Made by a program: the position numbers and the translations under genes. A stretch of DNA of 64,000 bases from SAR116 cluster bacterium. GTDB lineage: Bacteria > Pseudomonadota > Alphaproteobacteria > Puniceispirillales > Puniceispirillaceae. Under the pieces are notes generated by a model. That model made no database searches. It saw only the letters and a list, made by a program, of their open reading frames with translations, and was not told the origin of the DNA. The DNA is taken from positions 124,001 through 188,000 of the forward strand of contig SHBD01000003.1 of assembly GCA_004212735.1 (NCBI GenBank). The letters are read 5' to 3'. Below are positions 34,933 to 43,672 of this stretch, piece after piece (within the stretch, counting starts at the first letter, position 1; the number at the start of each line of letters is the position of its first letter).

Positions 34933-36342
34933 ATGACGGATATGAAAGAGATTGCTGCCATTGATGAAATGGTCGCAAAGGCGCGTGTGGCGCAGAACTC
35001 ATACGAGGCCAAAGGCTCACAGGCGTTGTTTGACAGTGCCTGTCAGGCGGTGGCTTGGGTGCTGATGGAGCCGACGCGAAATAAAATGCTGGCCGAAATG
35101 GCTGTGGCGGAGACGGGCCTTGGCCGGGTTGAGGACAAAATCCGAAAAAATCATAACAAGACACTGGGCCTGATGCGTGATCTCAAGGATGTAACAAGCT
35201 TTGGTCACCTCGGTGATGATGCGGTGACTGGCCTTTCATCCTATCTGCGCCCCAAAGGCGTTATCGCTGCCATTGTCCCATCAACAAATCCGCTGGCAAC
35301 ACCGGTGAACAATATCATCAATGCCCTGAAGACAGGTAATGCGATTATCTTGGCGCCGTCGCCGAAGGGAGTTAAGCCGCTGACAACCATGCTTACTGAT
35401 ATCCATCAGGCACTTGGCCGGTTTGGTCTGCCGGATAATCTTGTGCAGATGGTTCCAGCGCCACCCTCACGTGCCAAGACCGAACGGCTGATGAAATTGG
35501 CCGATCTTGTTGTCGTCACAGGATCGCAGAACAATGTGCGTGCTGGGTATGAGTCTGGAACACCGGCCATTGGCGTTGGTGCGGGCAATGTTGTGACCAT
35601 CATTGATGAAACAGCCGATATCGCGGCAGCGGCACAAAAGATTGCCGCCTCCAAAACTTTTGACAATGCCACGTCATGCTCGTCCGAGAATTCAGTGATT
35701 GCTGTTGACGCTGTTTATGATGAGGTCGTTGCAGCCCTCGCGGGGGCGGGAGGATTATTGCTCAACACCTCACAGGTTGAACGCTTGGAAAAGCTGCATT
35801 GGCATGATGGCAAAATGACAACAACTCTGCTGGCGCAGGACATTGACAAGGTTCTGGGGGAAATGGGCATGTTGGAAGATGCGCCGCCCGCTACCCAGTT
35901 TCTCGTCGCGCCACAGAGTGAAATTGGCCCAGAGCACCCGATGACTGGTGAAAAGATGGCGCGCTTTCTGGCACTTCACCGGGCGTCCGATTTCGATGAT
36001 GCGTTGGCCAAGGCTGTCGCCATTCAGGATTTTCAGGGAGCTGGTCACTCGCTTGGTTTGCACTCAACCAACGATGCCCGGGCACATCGTCTGGCAATGG
36101 AGGCCAAGACATGCCGCGTTATCGTCAATCAGGCCCATTGCTTCGCTACGGGTGGGTTCTTCAACAATGGGTTGCCCTTTTCGTTGACCATGGGGTGCGG
36201 CAGCTGGGGCGGCAACTCGATTGATGACAATCTGAACTGGCGGCATTTTGTCAATCGGGTGGATGTGGTTCGTGTTGTGCCCGAGCGCCGTCCCGAGCTT
36301 GATGAAATTTTTGGTGACTATTGGGATAGGTTCGGTAAATGA
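34933..36342 (+). CDS. sauS: Sulfoacetaldehyde dehydrogenase, CoA-acylating
   Basis: A 469-residue member of the CoA-acylating aldehyde dehydrogenases (EutE/PduP-like fold). The cofactor site includes AAIVPSTNPLATPVNNIINALKTGNAII, and the catalytic Cys is in FDNATSCSSENS near residue 250. The C-terminal stretch NQAHCFATGGFFNNGLPFSLTMGCGSWGGNS matches SauS. It would reduce sulfoacetyl-CoA to sulfoacetaldehyde. The next gene encodes the ligase that makes sulfoacetyl-CoA, which is the strongest support. Alternative acyl-CoA aldehydes cannot be excluded. Confidence 0.85.
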   Translation: MTDMKEIAAIDEMVAKARVAQNSYEAKGSQALFDSACQAVAWVLMEPTRNKMLAEMAVAETGLGRVEDKIRKNHNKTLGLMRDLKDVTSFGHLGDDAVTGLSSYLRPKGVIAAIVPSTNPLATPVNNIINALKTGNAIILAPSPKGVKPLTTMLTDIHQALGRFGLPDNLVQMVPAPPSRAKTERLMKLADLVVVTGSQNNVRAGYESGTPAIGVGAGNVVTIIDETADIAAAAQKIAASKTFDNATSCSSENSVIAVDAVYDEVVAALAGAGGLLLNTSQVERLEKLHWHDGKMTTTLLAQDIDKVLGEMGMLEDAPPATQFLVAPQSEIGPEHPMTGEKMARFLALHRASDFDDALAKAVAIQDFQGAGHSLGLHSTNDARAHRLAMEAKTCRVIVNQAHCFATGGFFNNGLPFSLTMGCGSWGGNSIDDNLNWRHFVNRVDVVRVVPERRPELDEIFGDYWDRFGK

Positions 36343-37859
36343 CATTGACAATCACTGGCCAGATTGATGCCAACGCGTCCTCCAGCCCGGATAATATCTG
36401 GCTGACCTCACCCGACACGGCACAGACGGTGGCGTGGCATGAGGTGGCGCATCGGGCCCGTGACATCGCTTGCCACCTCGATGCCCTTGATTTGCCCGCG
36501 GGCGCACCAATTGCTGTTGCTGCGCAAAATTCAATTGGCTCTTGCCTTACATTTGCGGGAATTACCTATGGTGGCTATCTGGCAACACCGCTCAATCTGG
36601 TGGCCGGCGTGAAGGTTCTGAATTACGTGATCCACCATTCAGGCGTCAAAGTCATTCTTGTCTCTGATGACCATCGCGCACTTATAGAAGAGGCAATCAG
36701 CAGCATGGATCGGGCCATCACCCTGATCCGTCTGGATACCGCGACTGGCCCAGAATGGCTGATGGATGCGCAGCCTGATGCTGCGCCGCGCCATGTGCCG
36801 ATGGCCGAGACCGCTGGTTTGCTGATGTATACTTCGGGCACCACAGGCAATCCCAAAGGGGTGATTCTGTCACATGGGAACCTTTTGGCGGCTGGTAACA
36901 ATGTCGTCATTGGCCATGATATCACCGCTGCGGATATTGGCATGTGTGTATTGCCCATCTATCATATCAATGGATTATGCGTGACTGTCATGGGAACGCT
37001 GGCTTCGGCTTCAGGGCTGGTGATCCCATATCGATTTTCCGTGAGTGGATTCTGGCAGCAGGTTGAAGCGAACAACGTCACCTGGTTCAGCGCTGTACCG
37101 ACATTATTTGCTTATCTGCTGAATGACGAGGTGCCCGTCACCATTGACCGGGACCGCCTCCGCTTTGCAAGATCGGCATCGGCACCATTATCACCGGAGA
37201 TTCACCGCCAATTTGAGGAAAAGTTTGGCATTCCGATTATCGAAACCATGGGCCTTACCGAAACAGGTGCCCAAATTCTCTCAAACCCGATGCCACCCGC
37301 GGCCCGGAAAATAGGCTCCCCGGGTGTTGCTGTTGGTAATGAGATCATGATCGGTGATGAGAACCAGAAGCCAGTACCTGCCAATCAAACAGGTGAAATT
37401 CTGGTGCGTGGTGACAATGTCATGCAGGGTTACCTAGACCAACCAGAGGAAACCGCGGAGACGATTACGCCTGCGGGGTGGTTGCGAACGGGTGACCTCG
37501 GTCACATTGATGAGGATGGGTTTGTCTTTGTCACCGGCCGGATCAAGGAGCTCATCATCAAGGGCGGGGAGAATATTGCACCGCGTGAAGTTGATGAGGT
37601 GCTGCTTGAGCACGGGGCGGTGCTGGAAGCAGCGGCATTCGCGGTGCCATGTGTCAATTATGGACAAAGTGTTGAGGCTGGTATCCGGCTGAAACCCGGA
37701 CGTGATGTGAGTGAAGTTGAATTGGCCGCACATTGTGTTGCGAGACTCGGCAAATTCAAATCGCCTGACGTCATTCATGTTCTGCAGGATTTGCCAAAAG
37801 GTCCGTCTGGCAAGGTTCAACGATTGAAATTGTTTGATCTGGTGCATGGCGATGGCTGA
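36339..37859 (+). CDS. sauT: Sulfoacetate-CoA ligase
   Basis: A 506-residue ANL-superfamily enzyme. The core P-loop is LMYTSGTTGNPKGVILSHGN, the aromatic/adenine region is ETMGLTETGAQI, the motor hinge is GWLRTGDLGHIDEDGF, and the C-terminal lysine lies in LPKGPSGKVQR. The overall order and its adjacency to SauS match the SauT ligases of sulfoacetate degradation. It starts by an ATGA overlap with the dehydrogenase, implying translational coupling. A general short-chain acyl-CoA synthetase is the alternative. Confidence 0.82.
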   Translation: MTLTITGQIDANASSSPDNIWLTSPDTAQTVAWHEVAHRARDIACHLDALDLPAGAPIAVAAQNSIGSCLTFAGITYGGYLATPLNLVAGVKVLNYVIHHSGVKVILVSDDHRALIEEAISSMDRAITLIRLDTATGPEWLMDAQPDAAPRHVPMAETAGLLMYTSGTTGNPKGVILSHGNLLAAGNNVVIGHDITAADIGMCVLPIYHINGLCVTVMGTLASASGLVIPYRFSVSGFWQQVEANNVTWFSAVPTLFAYLLNDEVPVTIDRDRLRFARSASAPLSPEIHRQFEEKFGIPIIETMGLTETGAQILSNPMPPAARKIGSPGVAVGNEIMIGDENQKPVPANQTGEILVRGDNVMQGYLDQPEETAETITPAGWLRTGDLGHIDEDGFVFVTGRIKELIIKGGENIAPREVDEVLLEHGAVLEAAAFAVPCVNYGQSVEAGIRLKPGRDVSEVELAAHCVARLGKFKSPDVIHVLQDLPKGPSGKVQRLKLFDLVHGDG

Positions 37860-37880
37860 CAGACCTGATCAACCAACGGG

Positions 37881-38651
37881 ATGAACATGCCAATGCCCCT
37901 GTCATTTTTGCCATCGCTCGACCCACTCGTCATTTCTGCAATGCTGCTGATCTTTTTGTTTTCCGGGTTGGTCAAGGGGTTCCTCGGCATTGGGCTGCCA
38001 ACGGCAGCGATGGCATTCCTGACCCTGGTGATGGAGCCGACAGAGGCCATATCGCTGCTGACCATACCGATTATTGTCACCAATTTCTTTCAGTTCTCGC
38101 GCTCTAAGGAGCGGCTGCAGACGGCGAGAAAATACAAATATTTCGCGCTCGCGATAATGGTCAGCATCTTTATCACCTCATGGAACATTACGGCCTTCCC
38201 AACGGGCTTTCTTACTGTCGCGATTGGTTTAGCCATGGTCATTTTTTCGGCAAATCTGCTGTTTGGCCTTTCGCTGCCAATTGGTCCCGGCCTGCGCTGG
38301 CAGCTCGGTGTGGGTGTTCTCTCTGGCTTTCTGGGCGGGTTGAGTTCGATCTGGTCGCCACCTGTGGCGATGTATTTGATGGCGCGCGATACGCCAAAGG
38401 AACAATTTATTGCTGCAACCGGCTTTCTGTTTCTTGCCGGTTGTTTTCCCTTGGCATTTGGTTTGTATCTTTCGGGAGTTCTAACGCCGGTCACGGCGAT
38501 CAAGTCACTGATGGGTCTCGTTGTCGTTTTGCTTGGGTTTCGGATCGGTGAATTGTTGCGCGGTCGCGTGTCCCAGGAGCTTTTTCGTAAATTCGTTCTG
38601 ATTGCCTTTTTGGTGATGGGTGTGCGGCTGATTTTTGCCGGCATTTTCTAG
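37881..38651 (+). CDS. TauE/SafE family sulfite exporter
   Basis: A 256-residue membrane protein with eight or so helices. LFSGLVKGFLGIGLPTAAMAFLTLVMEP and LGVGVLSGFLGGLSSIWSPPVAMYLM are the two related TauE/SafE repeats. These exporters move sulfite or sulfonates out of cells. In this position it would remove the sulfite that Xsc releases from sulfoacetaldehyde. Xsc itself is not in the window. It ends 13 bases from a convergent TetR gene. Confidence 0.88.
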   Translation: MNMPMPLSFLPSLDPLVISAMLLIFLFSGLVKGFLGIGLPTAAMAFLTLVMEPTEAISLLTIPIIVTNFFQFSRSKERLQTARKYKYFALAIMVSIFITSWNITAFPTGFLTVAIGLAMVIFSANLLFGLSLPIGPGLRWQLGVGVLSGFLGGLSSIWSPPVAMYLMARDTPKEQFIAATGFLFLAGCFPLAFGLYLSGVLTPVTAIKSLMGLVVVLLGFRIGELLRGRVSQELFRKFVLIAFLVMGVRLIFAGIF

Positions 38652-38664
38652 GCTCTGTCCTCTC

Positions 38665-39273
38665 TTAACCGAGACTGTCTCCAGCCTTGATCCGTATGCG
38701 CGTTGTTATCATCCGCAGATATTGCTTTTGCAGGTCAACCGCATCGGCTGGCTGCAACAGCGCGGGTTCGTAAAGTGCTTTCATCCACAATCCATTGAGC
38801 AAAGCAATGAAACCGCTACTGGCAGCATCAAGCGACCGCGCACTCACGAGCGGGTGCAATTCGCAACGGACAGCAGACAGCAGTCGATTCTGATACGTCC
38901 CATATGTGGCTTTAAGTATCTTGGAGTCATAGGTTGCGTGATGCATATCGCGGCAAAGTCGTTTCATCTCTGGCGTAAACAGGTCATCCCGGAAATGCGT
39001 GTTAATCAGAATATGCAATCGGTCCAAGGGGTCTTCATGCCGGTTAAGATGCTCTTTGGCGATGGTATGACAGCGGCGAAGAATTTGCCGTAAAATAGCA
39101 TCGAGAAGTAATGTTCTATCAGGAAAATAATGGGGCAGAAGGCTGGGAGACAGGCCTGCTAACATGGCAATGCGGGCATTCGAAATGCCTGTAAGTCCGT
39201 CCTGCAAAATCACCTTGATGGCTGCATTGATGAATTGCTGACGGCGAATGCCACGCATTCCCTTTTTTGGCAT
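38665..39273 (-). CDS. TetR family regulator, BetI-like
   Basis: A 202-residue regulator. The N-terminus MPKKGMRGIRRQQFINAAIKVILQDGLTGISNARIAMLAGLSPSLLPHYFPDRTLLLDA is very close to BetI, the choline-responsive repressor. The effector domain has a BetI-like RDDLFTPEMKRLCRDMHHATYDS. GGAGG stands 7 bases before the ATG at 39273; frame readings from 39291 add six residues. It carries its own inverted-repeat operator upstream. No bet genes are here, so the regulated genes may be the desaturase opposite or distant choline genes. Confidence 0.88.
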   Translation of the reverse strand: MPKKGMRGIRRQQFINAAIKVILQDGLTGISNARIAMLAGLSPSLLPHYFPDRTLLLDAILRQILRRCHTIAKEHLNRHEDPLDRLHILINTHFRDDLFTPEMKRLCRDMHHATYDSKILKATYGTYQNRLLSAVRCELHPLVSARSLDAASSGFIALLNGLWMKALYEPALLQPADAVDLQKQYLRMITTRIRIKAGDSLG

Positions 39274-39303
39274 TGTTGTTTCCTCCACCACGAAGATGGT
39301 CAG

Positions 39304-39331
39304 TTTTTATTGTCGGTGTCAACAATAAAAA
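39304..39331. promoter_or_regulatory. Candidate TetR/BetI-type operator
   Basis: TTTTTATTGT and ACAATAAAAA, ten-base perfect arms, flank eight bases. The half-site TTATTG resembles BetI sites. It lies 31 bases before the regulator start and 154 before the divergent desaturase gene, so it probably controls at least the regulator itself. Confidence 0.65.
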
Positions 39332-39484
39332 CATGATGAATGCGGTGATGATCTTAAAGTTAGGTGCGATTGTGACTGTTCCTGATGGAAAAACCTCATT
39401 TTTCAGCTATGCTTTCAGCCGGTATTTTTGTTGGATCTGTGCCACGCAACATCACAAAAACATCAACTATAAATAAGGTGCAGC

Positions 39485-40636
39485 ATGAACCCGCTAACCG
39501 GAACCGCGAAGAGCAAAAAATTTGCGCCAATGCGTGATGTCAGCAAGACACTTCAGATTCGTTGGTACCGTTGTCCTGTCGATAAGAAACTATTACGCGA
39601 ACTGATGACGCCCGATGACAGTCGTGGGCTGTTTTTGGCGCTCGGCCATCTTGGCCTGTGGGTAGCATCTGGGGCCGCTGCCTTTTATTTGTTTCTGCAG
39701 CAGCTATGGCTGCCGTTTGCCCTAGTGTTGTTTTGTCATGGGACAATTGCGGCGTTTCTCACCGCCCCGCATCACGAGTTATGTCATCGCACGGTGTTTC
39801 GTACCAAGTCACTGAACGAGGCTTTCCTGCGCATTTATGCGCTTATCGGCTGGAGCAATTTCGAAATCTACCAGTTCAGCCATAATTACCATCACCGTTT
39901 TACCCTTCATCCCGAGGGTGACCGTGAGGAAATCATGCCGGCGACACCATCGCTGCGTGCACTATATATCCTACAGCTTTTCACGGTGAATATCTTTGGA
40001 GGTTATCAGTCAAAGGGCTTGTTGCCGACAATGCATAATTTTCTCTGTATCGCCACAAATCGTTTTGACAATCCCTATAATTCATGGGGTGAGGAACTTT
40101 ACGAAGGCTTTGATGAGCATCGTAAGCGGGCCACAAACTGGGCCAGGATCACCTTGCTGTTTCACGCGGCACTCGTTGCCGGCGCGTTTACCATTGGACA
40201 TCCGATACTTGCATTACTGACCTCAGGCTCGCCGTTTCTGGCGAATTGGTGGCGCTATTTTGTTGGCGTGACGATGCATTGTGGTCTCAAAAGCAACGAG
40301 ACCGATTTTCGCAAATCGGTAAGGACCGTCACCCTCGATCCGGTTTCAGAATTTCTTTATTGGCATATGAATTGGCATTTGGAGCATCACATGTATGCCG
40401 GTGTCCCCTGCTACAATCTCAAAGCGCTGCACAAAGCCACGGCAGACGATATGCCCGAACCCAGAACCCTGCTTGGGGCCTGGAGAGAAATGCGTGAAAC
40501 ATGGAAAAGACAGTTGACTGATCCTGACTTTGCCTTTGATACTCCAGTACCCAGTCGTGGTGGGGTTGGTGAGGCGAATCCGGATAGTCTGGCGCGCTCA
40601 ATCGGGGATATTGGCCCGAAAGAACTGGCGCGATAG
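39485..40636 (+). CDS. Fatty acid desaturase-like membrane enzyme
   Basis: A 383-residue membrane di-iron desaturase/hydroxylase. Three histidine boxes are seen: PHHELCHRT, SHNYHHRFT and HLEHHMY near residues 97, 135 and 304. The order and spacing match the fatty acid desaturase superfamily, which also holds hydroxylases and ketolases, so the acyl substrate is not certain. It has about four membrane helices. It lies between the TetR gene and the LtnD-like gene; its stop is 51 bases from the next start. Confidence 0.85.
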   Translation: MNPLTGTAKSKKFAPMRDVSKTLQIRWYRCPVDKKLLRELMTPDDSRGLFLALGHLGLWVASGAAAFYLFLQQLWLPFALVLFCHGTIAAFLTAPHHELCHRTVFRTKSLNEAFLRIYALIGWSNFEIYQFSHNYHHRFTLHPEGDREEIMPATPSLRALYILQLFTVNIFGGYQSKGLLPTMHNFLCIATNRFDNPYNSWGEELYEGFDEHRKRATNWARITLLFHAALVAGAFTIGHPILALLTSGSPFLANWWRYFVGVTMHCGLKSNETDFRKSVRTVTLDPVSEFLYWHMNWHLEHHMYAGVPCYNLKALHKATADDMPEPRTLLGAWREMRETWKRQLTDPDFAFDTPVPSRGGVGEANPDSLARSIGDIGPKELAR

Positions 40637-40686
40637 CGTGTAATTGGGGACAATACCGCGCCCGATTTGCCTGAGAGGAAATGTGG

Positions 40687-41583
40687 ATGATGCGTGCTGG
40701 TGTGATTGGCCTCGGCGATATGGGCAGTGGTCTTGCAAAAAACCTGCTCCAGAATAGTTTTGAGACAACCGGCTTTGACCTTGACCAAAACCGGATGGAC
40801 GCTTTTGCAGCCATGGGCGGTGTTCCAGCGCAGGACGCGTCTGAGGTAGGGCAAAATGCCGACTTCGTCTTTGTCATGGTGATGACGGGCGGACAGGCAA
40901 AATCAGTGCTTTTCGGAGATGGAGATGATGGCATAGTCAGCCAGATGGCCACTGGCAGCACTGTTATCCTGACGGCAACGATAAAGCCAAATGAAGCGCG
41001 TGAAATTGGTGAAATGATGCAGGGGACCGGCGTTAATCTCATCGACAGTCCGGTCAGCGGCGGTTTTCCCGGCGCACAGGGTGGCACCCTGACGATGATG
41101 GCAGCAGGTAAGCCAGATGTGATGGCGGCCTGCGCGCCAGCTATGAATGCCGTCTCATCGACTATCCATCATGTGGGTGAGGAAGCTGGCATGGGCCAGA
41201 CGGTCAAGGCCTGTCTGCAAACGTTGATTGGTTCGATTTTCTCGGCAACTTTTGAAGCCTCTGTTCTCGCCGCCAAAGCCGGTGTTTCTGGAGAGGTGCT
41301 GCATAAGGTGTTCTCCACCTCAGGGGCGGGTTGTGGTGTCATGTCAACAGCGCTGGAGAACATCATTGACCGCAAATTCGAAAACACCGGAAGCCATATT
41401 GCCACAATGCACAAGGATCTCACCATTTCATTGGCGCTTGCCGAGGAGATGGGCGTGCCGATGCATATGGCAACAACGGCCATGCAGTTGTTTCATGCAG
41501 GAAAAACGAAGTATCCGGCTGGTGACAATTGGGTTGTGACCCGCGTCATCGAAGAGATTGTCGGCGCCGAATTGCACCGCTAG
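40687..41583 (+). CDS. NAD(P)-dependent beta-hydroxyacid dehydrogenase (LtnD-like)
   Basis: A 298-residue enzyme of the 3-hydroxyisobutyrate dehydrogenase family. The nucleotide motif is GVIGLGDMGSGLAKNLLQ, the substrate loop is DSPVSGGFPGAQGGTLTMMAAG, and the catalytic Lys is in GMGQTVKACLQT. The family oxidises beta-hydroxyacids such as L-threonate or tartronate semialdehyde. GAGAGG is 8 bases before the ATG at 40687; the ATG at 40681 is too close to it. It is the first gene of a thirteen-gene catabolic series. Confidence 0.85.
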   Translation: MMRAGVIGLGDMGSGLAKNLLQNSFETTGFDLDQNRMDAFAAMGGVPAQDASEVGQNADFVFVMVMTGGQAKSVLFGDGDDGIVSQMATGSTVILTATIKPNEAREIGEMMQGTGVNLIDSPVSGGFPGAQGGTLTMMAAGKPDVMAACAPAMNAVSSTIHHVGEEAGMGQTVKACLQTLIGSIFSATFEASVLAAKAGVSGEVLHKVFSTSGAGCGVMSTALENIIDRKFENTGSHIATMHKDLTISLALAEEMGVPMHMATTAMQLFHAGKTKYPAGDNWVVTRVIEEIVGAELHR

Positions 41584-41602
41584 ATTTTTTGGAGTTATTG
41601 TT

Positions 41603-42466
41603 ATGAAGACTGGGGTTATCTGTGACGGCATAAGCCGTGACCTTGATCATGCGCTCACAGTGATGAGCGAGTTTGATCTTGAATATGCTGAATTGCAATT
41701 CGTTTGGGACAAGGAGGTTGGTGACCATTCACCAGATGAAATCGCGAAGATTAAGGAATTGTTGAGTAGCCACAACAAGCCCGTATCCTGTCTTTCGCGT
41801 CATATTTTTGCCGGCATGACAACGGCAAATCGTCCAGGTGATGCGTTGCACGAAAAACATATGGATGCGCTCAAACGTGTGATCGCCATGGCGCATGAGG
41901 TGGGATCGCCATTGGTTCGGATCATGACCTCAAAAAAGGAGCAGATCCTGTGGGGACTTCATGGCGCCGAACATTGGAATGTGGCGAAGGGAGCGTGGGA
42001 CACACTACCGCCGCTGATCGCGCCTGCGGTTGACCTCGCTCGTGCAGAGGGGGTTAAGCTGGTGGTTGAGACGGGCAATGGCACCATGGTCAATTCAAAC
42101 TACACCGCCCGCAAATTGATTGACGAGTTGGACGCCAAGGACACGTTGCAGGTTTTGTGGGATCCGGCAAACAATTGTTGGTGTCATGAAAATGCCTTTC
42201 CCGAGGGGTATGAAGAGGTCCGAGACGGCTATCTTGGTCATCTTCACATCAAGGATGTGATGGTCGACACGCCGCGCGCCACTCTGGAAGTGCGGGAGAT
42301 GGGCAAAGGACAGTTGGCAGATCAGTTCGCGCCGATGGCCGCGGCACTCCTTGCGGACAATTATCAGGGTGTTATCTCATTTGAGAGTGTTTACCACTCC
42401 GGCAATGACAGCTTTGAGGATGGTTTTCGCAAATGTATTGACCTGTTCAAAACGCATTTTCACTGA
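41603..42466 (+). CDS. Sugar phosphate isomerase/epimerase-type TIM-barrel protein
   Basis: A 287-residue AP_endonuc_2-type barrel. MKTGVICDGISRDLDHAL, VVETGNGTMVNSNYTARKLID, LQVLWDPANNCWC, GYLGHLHIKDVMV and ISFESVYHS contribute likely metal ligands (E, D, H, E). Relatives isomerise or epimerise ketoses, or dehydrate dehydroshikimate or inosose. The ATG at 41603 has GGAG upstream. The reaction is unknown. It lies between an LtnD-like dehydrogenase and a LacI regulator. Confidence 0.8.
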   Translation: MKTGVICDGISRDLDHALTVMSEFDLEYAELQFVWDKEVGDHSPDEIAKIKELLSSHNKPVSCLSRHIFAGMTTANRPGDALHEKHMDALKRVIAMAHEVGSPLVRIMTSKKEQILWGLHGAEHWNVAKGAWDTLPPLIAPAVDLARAEGVKLVVETGNGTMVNSNYTARKLIDELDAKDTLQVLWDPANNCWCHENAFPEGYEEVRDGYLGHLHIKDVMVDTPRATLEVREMGKGQLADQFAPMAAALLADNYQGVISFESVYHSGNDSFEDGFRKCIDLFKTHFH

Positions 42467-42479
42467 AAGGTGAGGTGAT

Positions 42480-43514
42480 GTGGCTCGAAGCTCACGTAAA
42501 AACCGTCTCGAGGATATAGCCCGCCACGCAGGCGTCGGCGTGGCAACAGTGGATCGAGTGCTGAACGAGCGCGGTGGTGTAAGTGAGAAAACAACCGCCA
42601 GAGTTCTTGCGAGCGCCCAGTCTCTCGGAACAAAGCGTGTTCTGCCTAGCAATCGAGAACGTCGGTTGTCAATTGAGGCTGTGCTTTTTCGCAATCATTC
42701 GGCGTTTTACTCCCGGTTGAATCAGGCTCTCAAGGAAGTCACCAAATTGGCCGACATTCCGGCAACAATATATCGGACGCATATAGATGTTGACGATCCT
42801 GAGCGTCTGATAAGCCATCTGGAGGCAGTTGCCGAAAGCCGCGATGGGATTATTCTGTTCGCCAGCGACCTACCGCAGATTTCGGATGCCATCAAACGGC
42901 TTGCCAAACAAACAACCATCGTGACGATAAGCACCGATATTCCTGATAGCGCACGTCATTGCTACATTGGTATTGATAATTTCAATGCGGGGCAGTCCGC
43001 AGCAAAGATCAGCGAGGCTATTTGCCGGAAGGGGGGGCGTATCCTCATCATCGAACCCGATCCGACGGCCTGGGCGCAAATGGAACGCTTCAAGGGGTTC
43101 CAGCAGTTTTTTGCCAATCGCGGCGAGGAGGAAAAACTGCGCCGGTTCTATCAGACAAAGCCGCTGACCTTGGCGCTTGGTGAAGTCATTGCCTTGTTAC
43201 AGGCTGAGGAGGATATCCGCGTCCTCTACAGCCCGATCAACAACGAGTTTCTTGAGATGCTCGTTGAGGCCGGTAGGCATGAAACTACAATCCGCTCAGT
43301 CGCCAAGATCGTGCATGACCTAAGCCCTCATTCAATCAAAAACCTGCAATCAGGTTTGATCGATATTGTCCTGGATTCCAACCCTATGCAGCAGGTTTTT
43401 CAGGCCGTTGAATTTATCTCTGAGCAACATGGATATGTGACAAAACTGGAGAGCTCGGTGGTGGATTTCCAACTTTATACATCGGATAATCTGCCGCGCA
43501 CACAATTTATCTAA
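42480..43514 (+). CDS. LacI family transcriptional regulator
   Basis: A 344-residue regulator. The DNA-binding headpiece is RLEDIARHAGVGVATVDRVLNERGGVSEKTTARVLASAQSLG (residues 9-50). A periplasmic-binding-type effector domain follows (IPATIYRTHIDVDDPERLI, YIGIDNFNAGQSAAKI, GRILIIEPDPTAWAQMERFKGF), typical of sugar-binding LacI proteins. The start is GTG, preceded by AGGTGAT. Two similar palindromes, at 43559 and 52575, are candidate binding sites, which would link this operon with the ABC transporter. Confidence 0.9.
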   Translation: MARSSRKNRLEDIARHAGVGVATVDRVLNERGGVSEKTTARVLASAQSLGTKRVLPSNRERRLSIEAVLFRNHSAFYSRLNQALKEVTKLADIPATIYRTHIDVDDPERLISHLEAVAESRDGIILFASDLPQISDAIKRLAKQTTIVTISTDIPDSARHCYIGIDNFNAGQSAAKISEAICRKGGRILIIEPDPTAWAQMERFKGFQQFFANRGEEEKLRRFYQTKPLTLALGEVIALLQAEEDIRVLYSPINNEFLEMLVEAGRHETTIRSVAKIVHDLSPHSIKNLQSGLIDIVLDSNPMQQVFQAVEFISEQHGYVTKLESSVVDFQLYTSDNLPRTQFI

Positions 43515-43558
43515 ACAACTTTTCTAACGAAACAGACCAGCGCAGATGACCAAGATTT

Positions 43559-43578
43559 AATGATGAATTTACATCATT
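43559..43578. promoter_or_regulatory. Candidate LacI-type operator, copy 1
   Basis: AATGATGAATTTACATCATT contains TGATG-N6-CATCA. It lies just upstream of a TTGACC hexamer and 95 bases before the hydratase start. A very similar sequence with the same spacing is at 52575, before the ABC transporter operon. Confidence 0.6.
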
Positions 43579-43672
43579 TTTGACCTATCCCCATATGCTA
43601 AATTACTGTTGGTTTAGGTGTGTAATTGGGCGTTGGTGCGCTACTGCCACTGCCTGTGAGGAAGGGAAAAAC

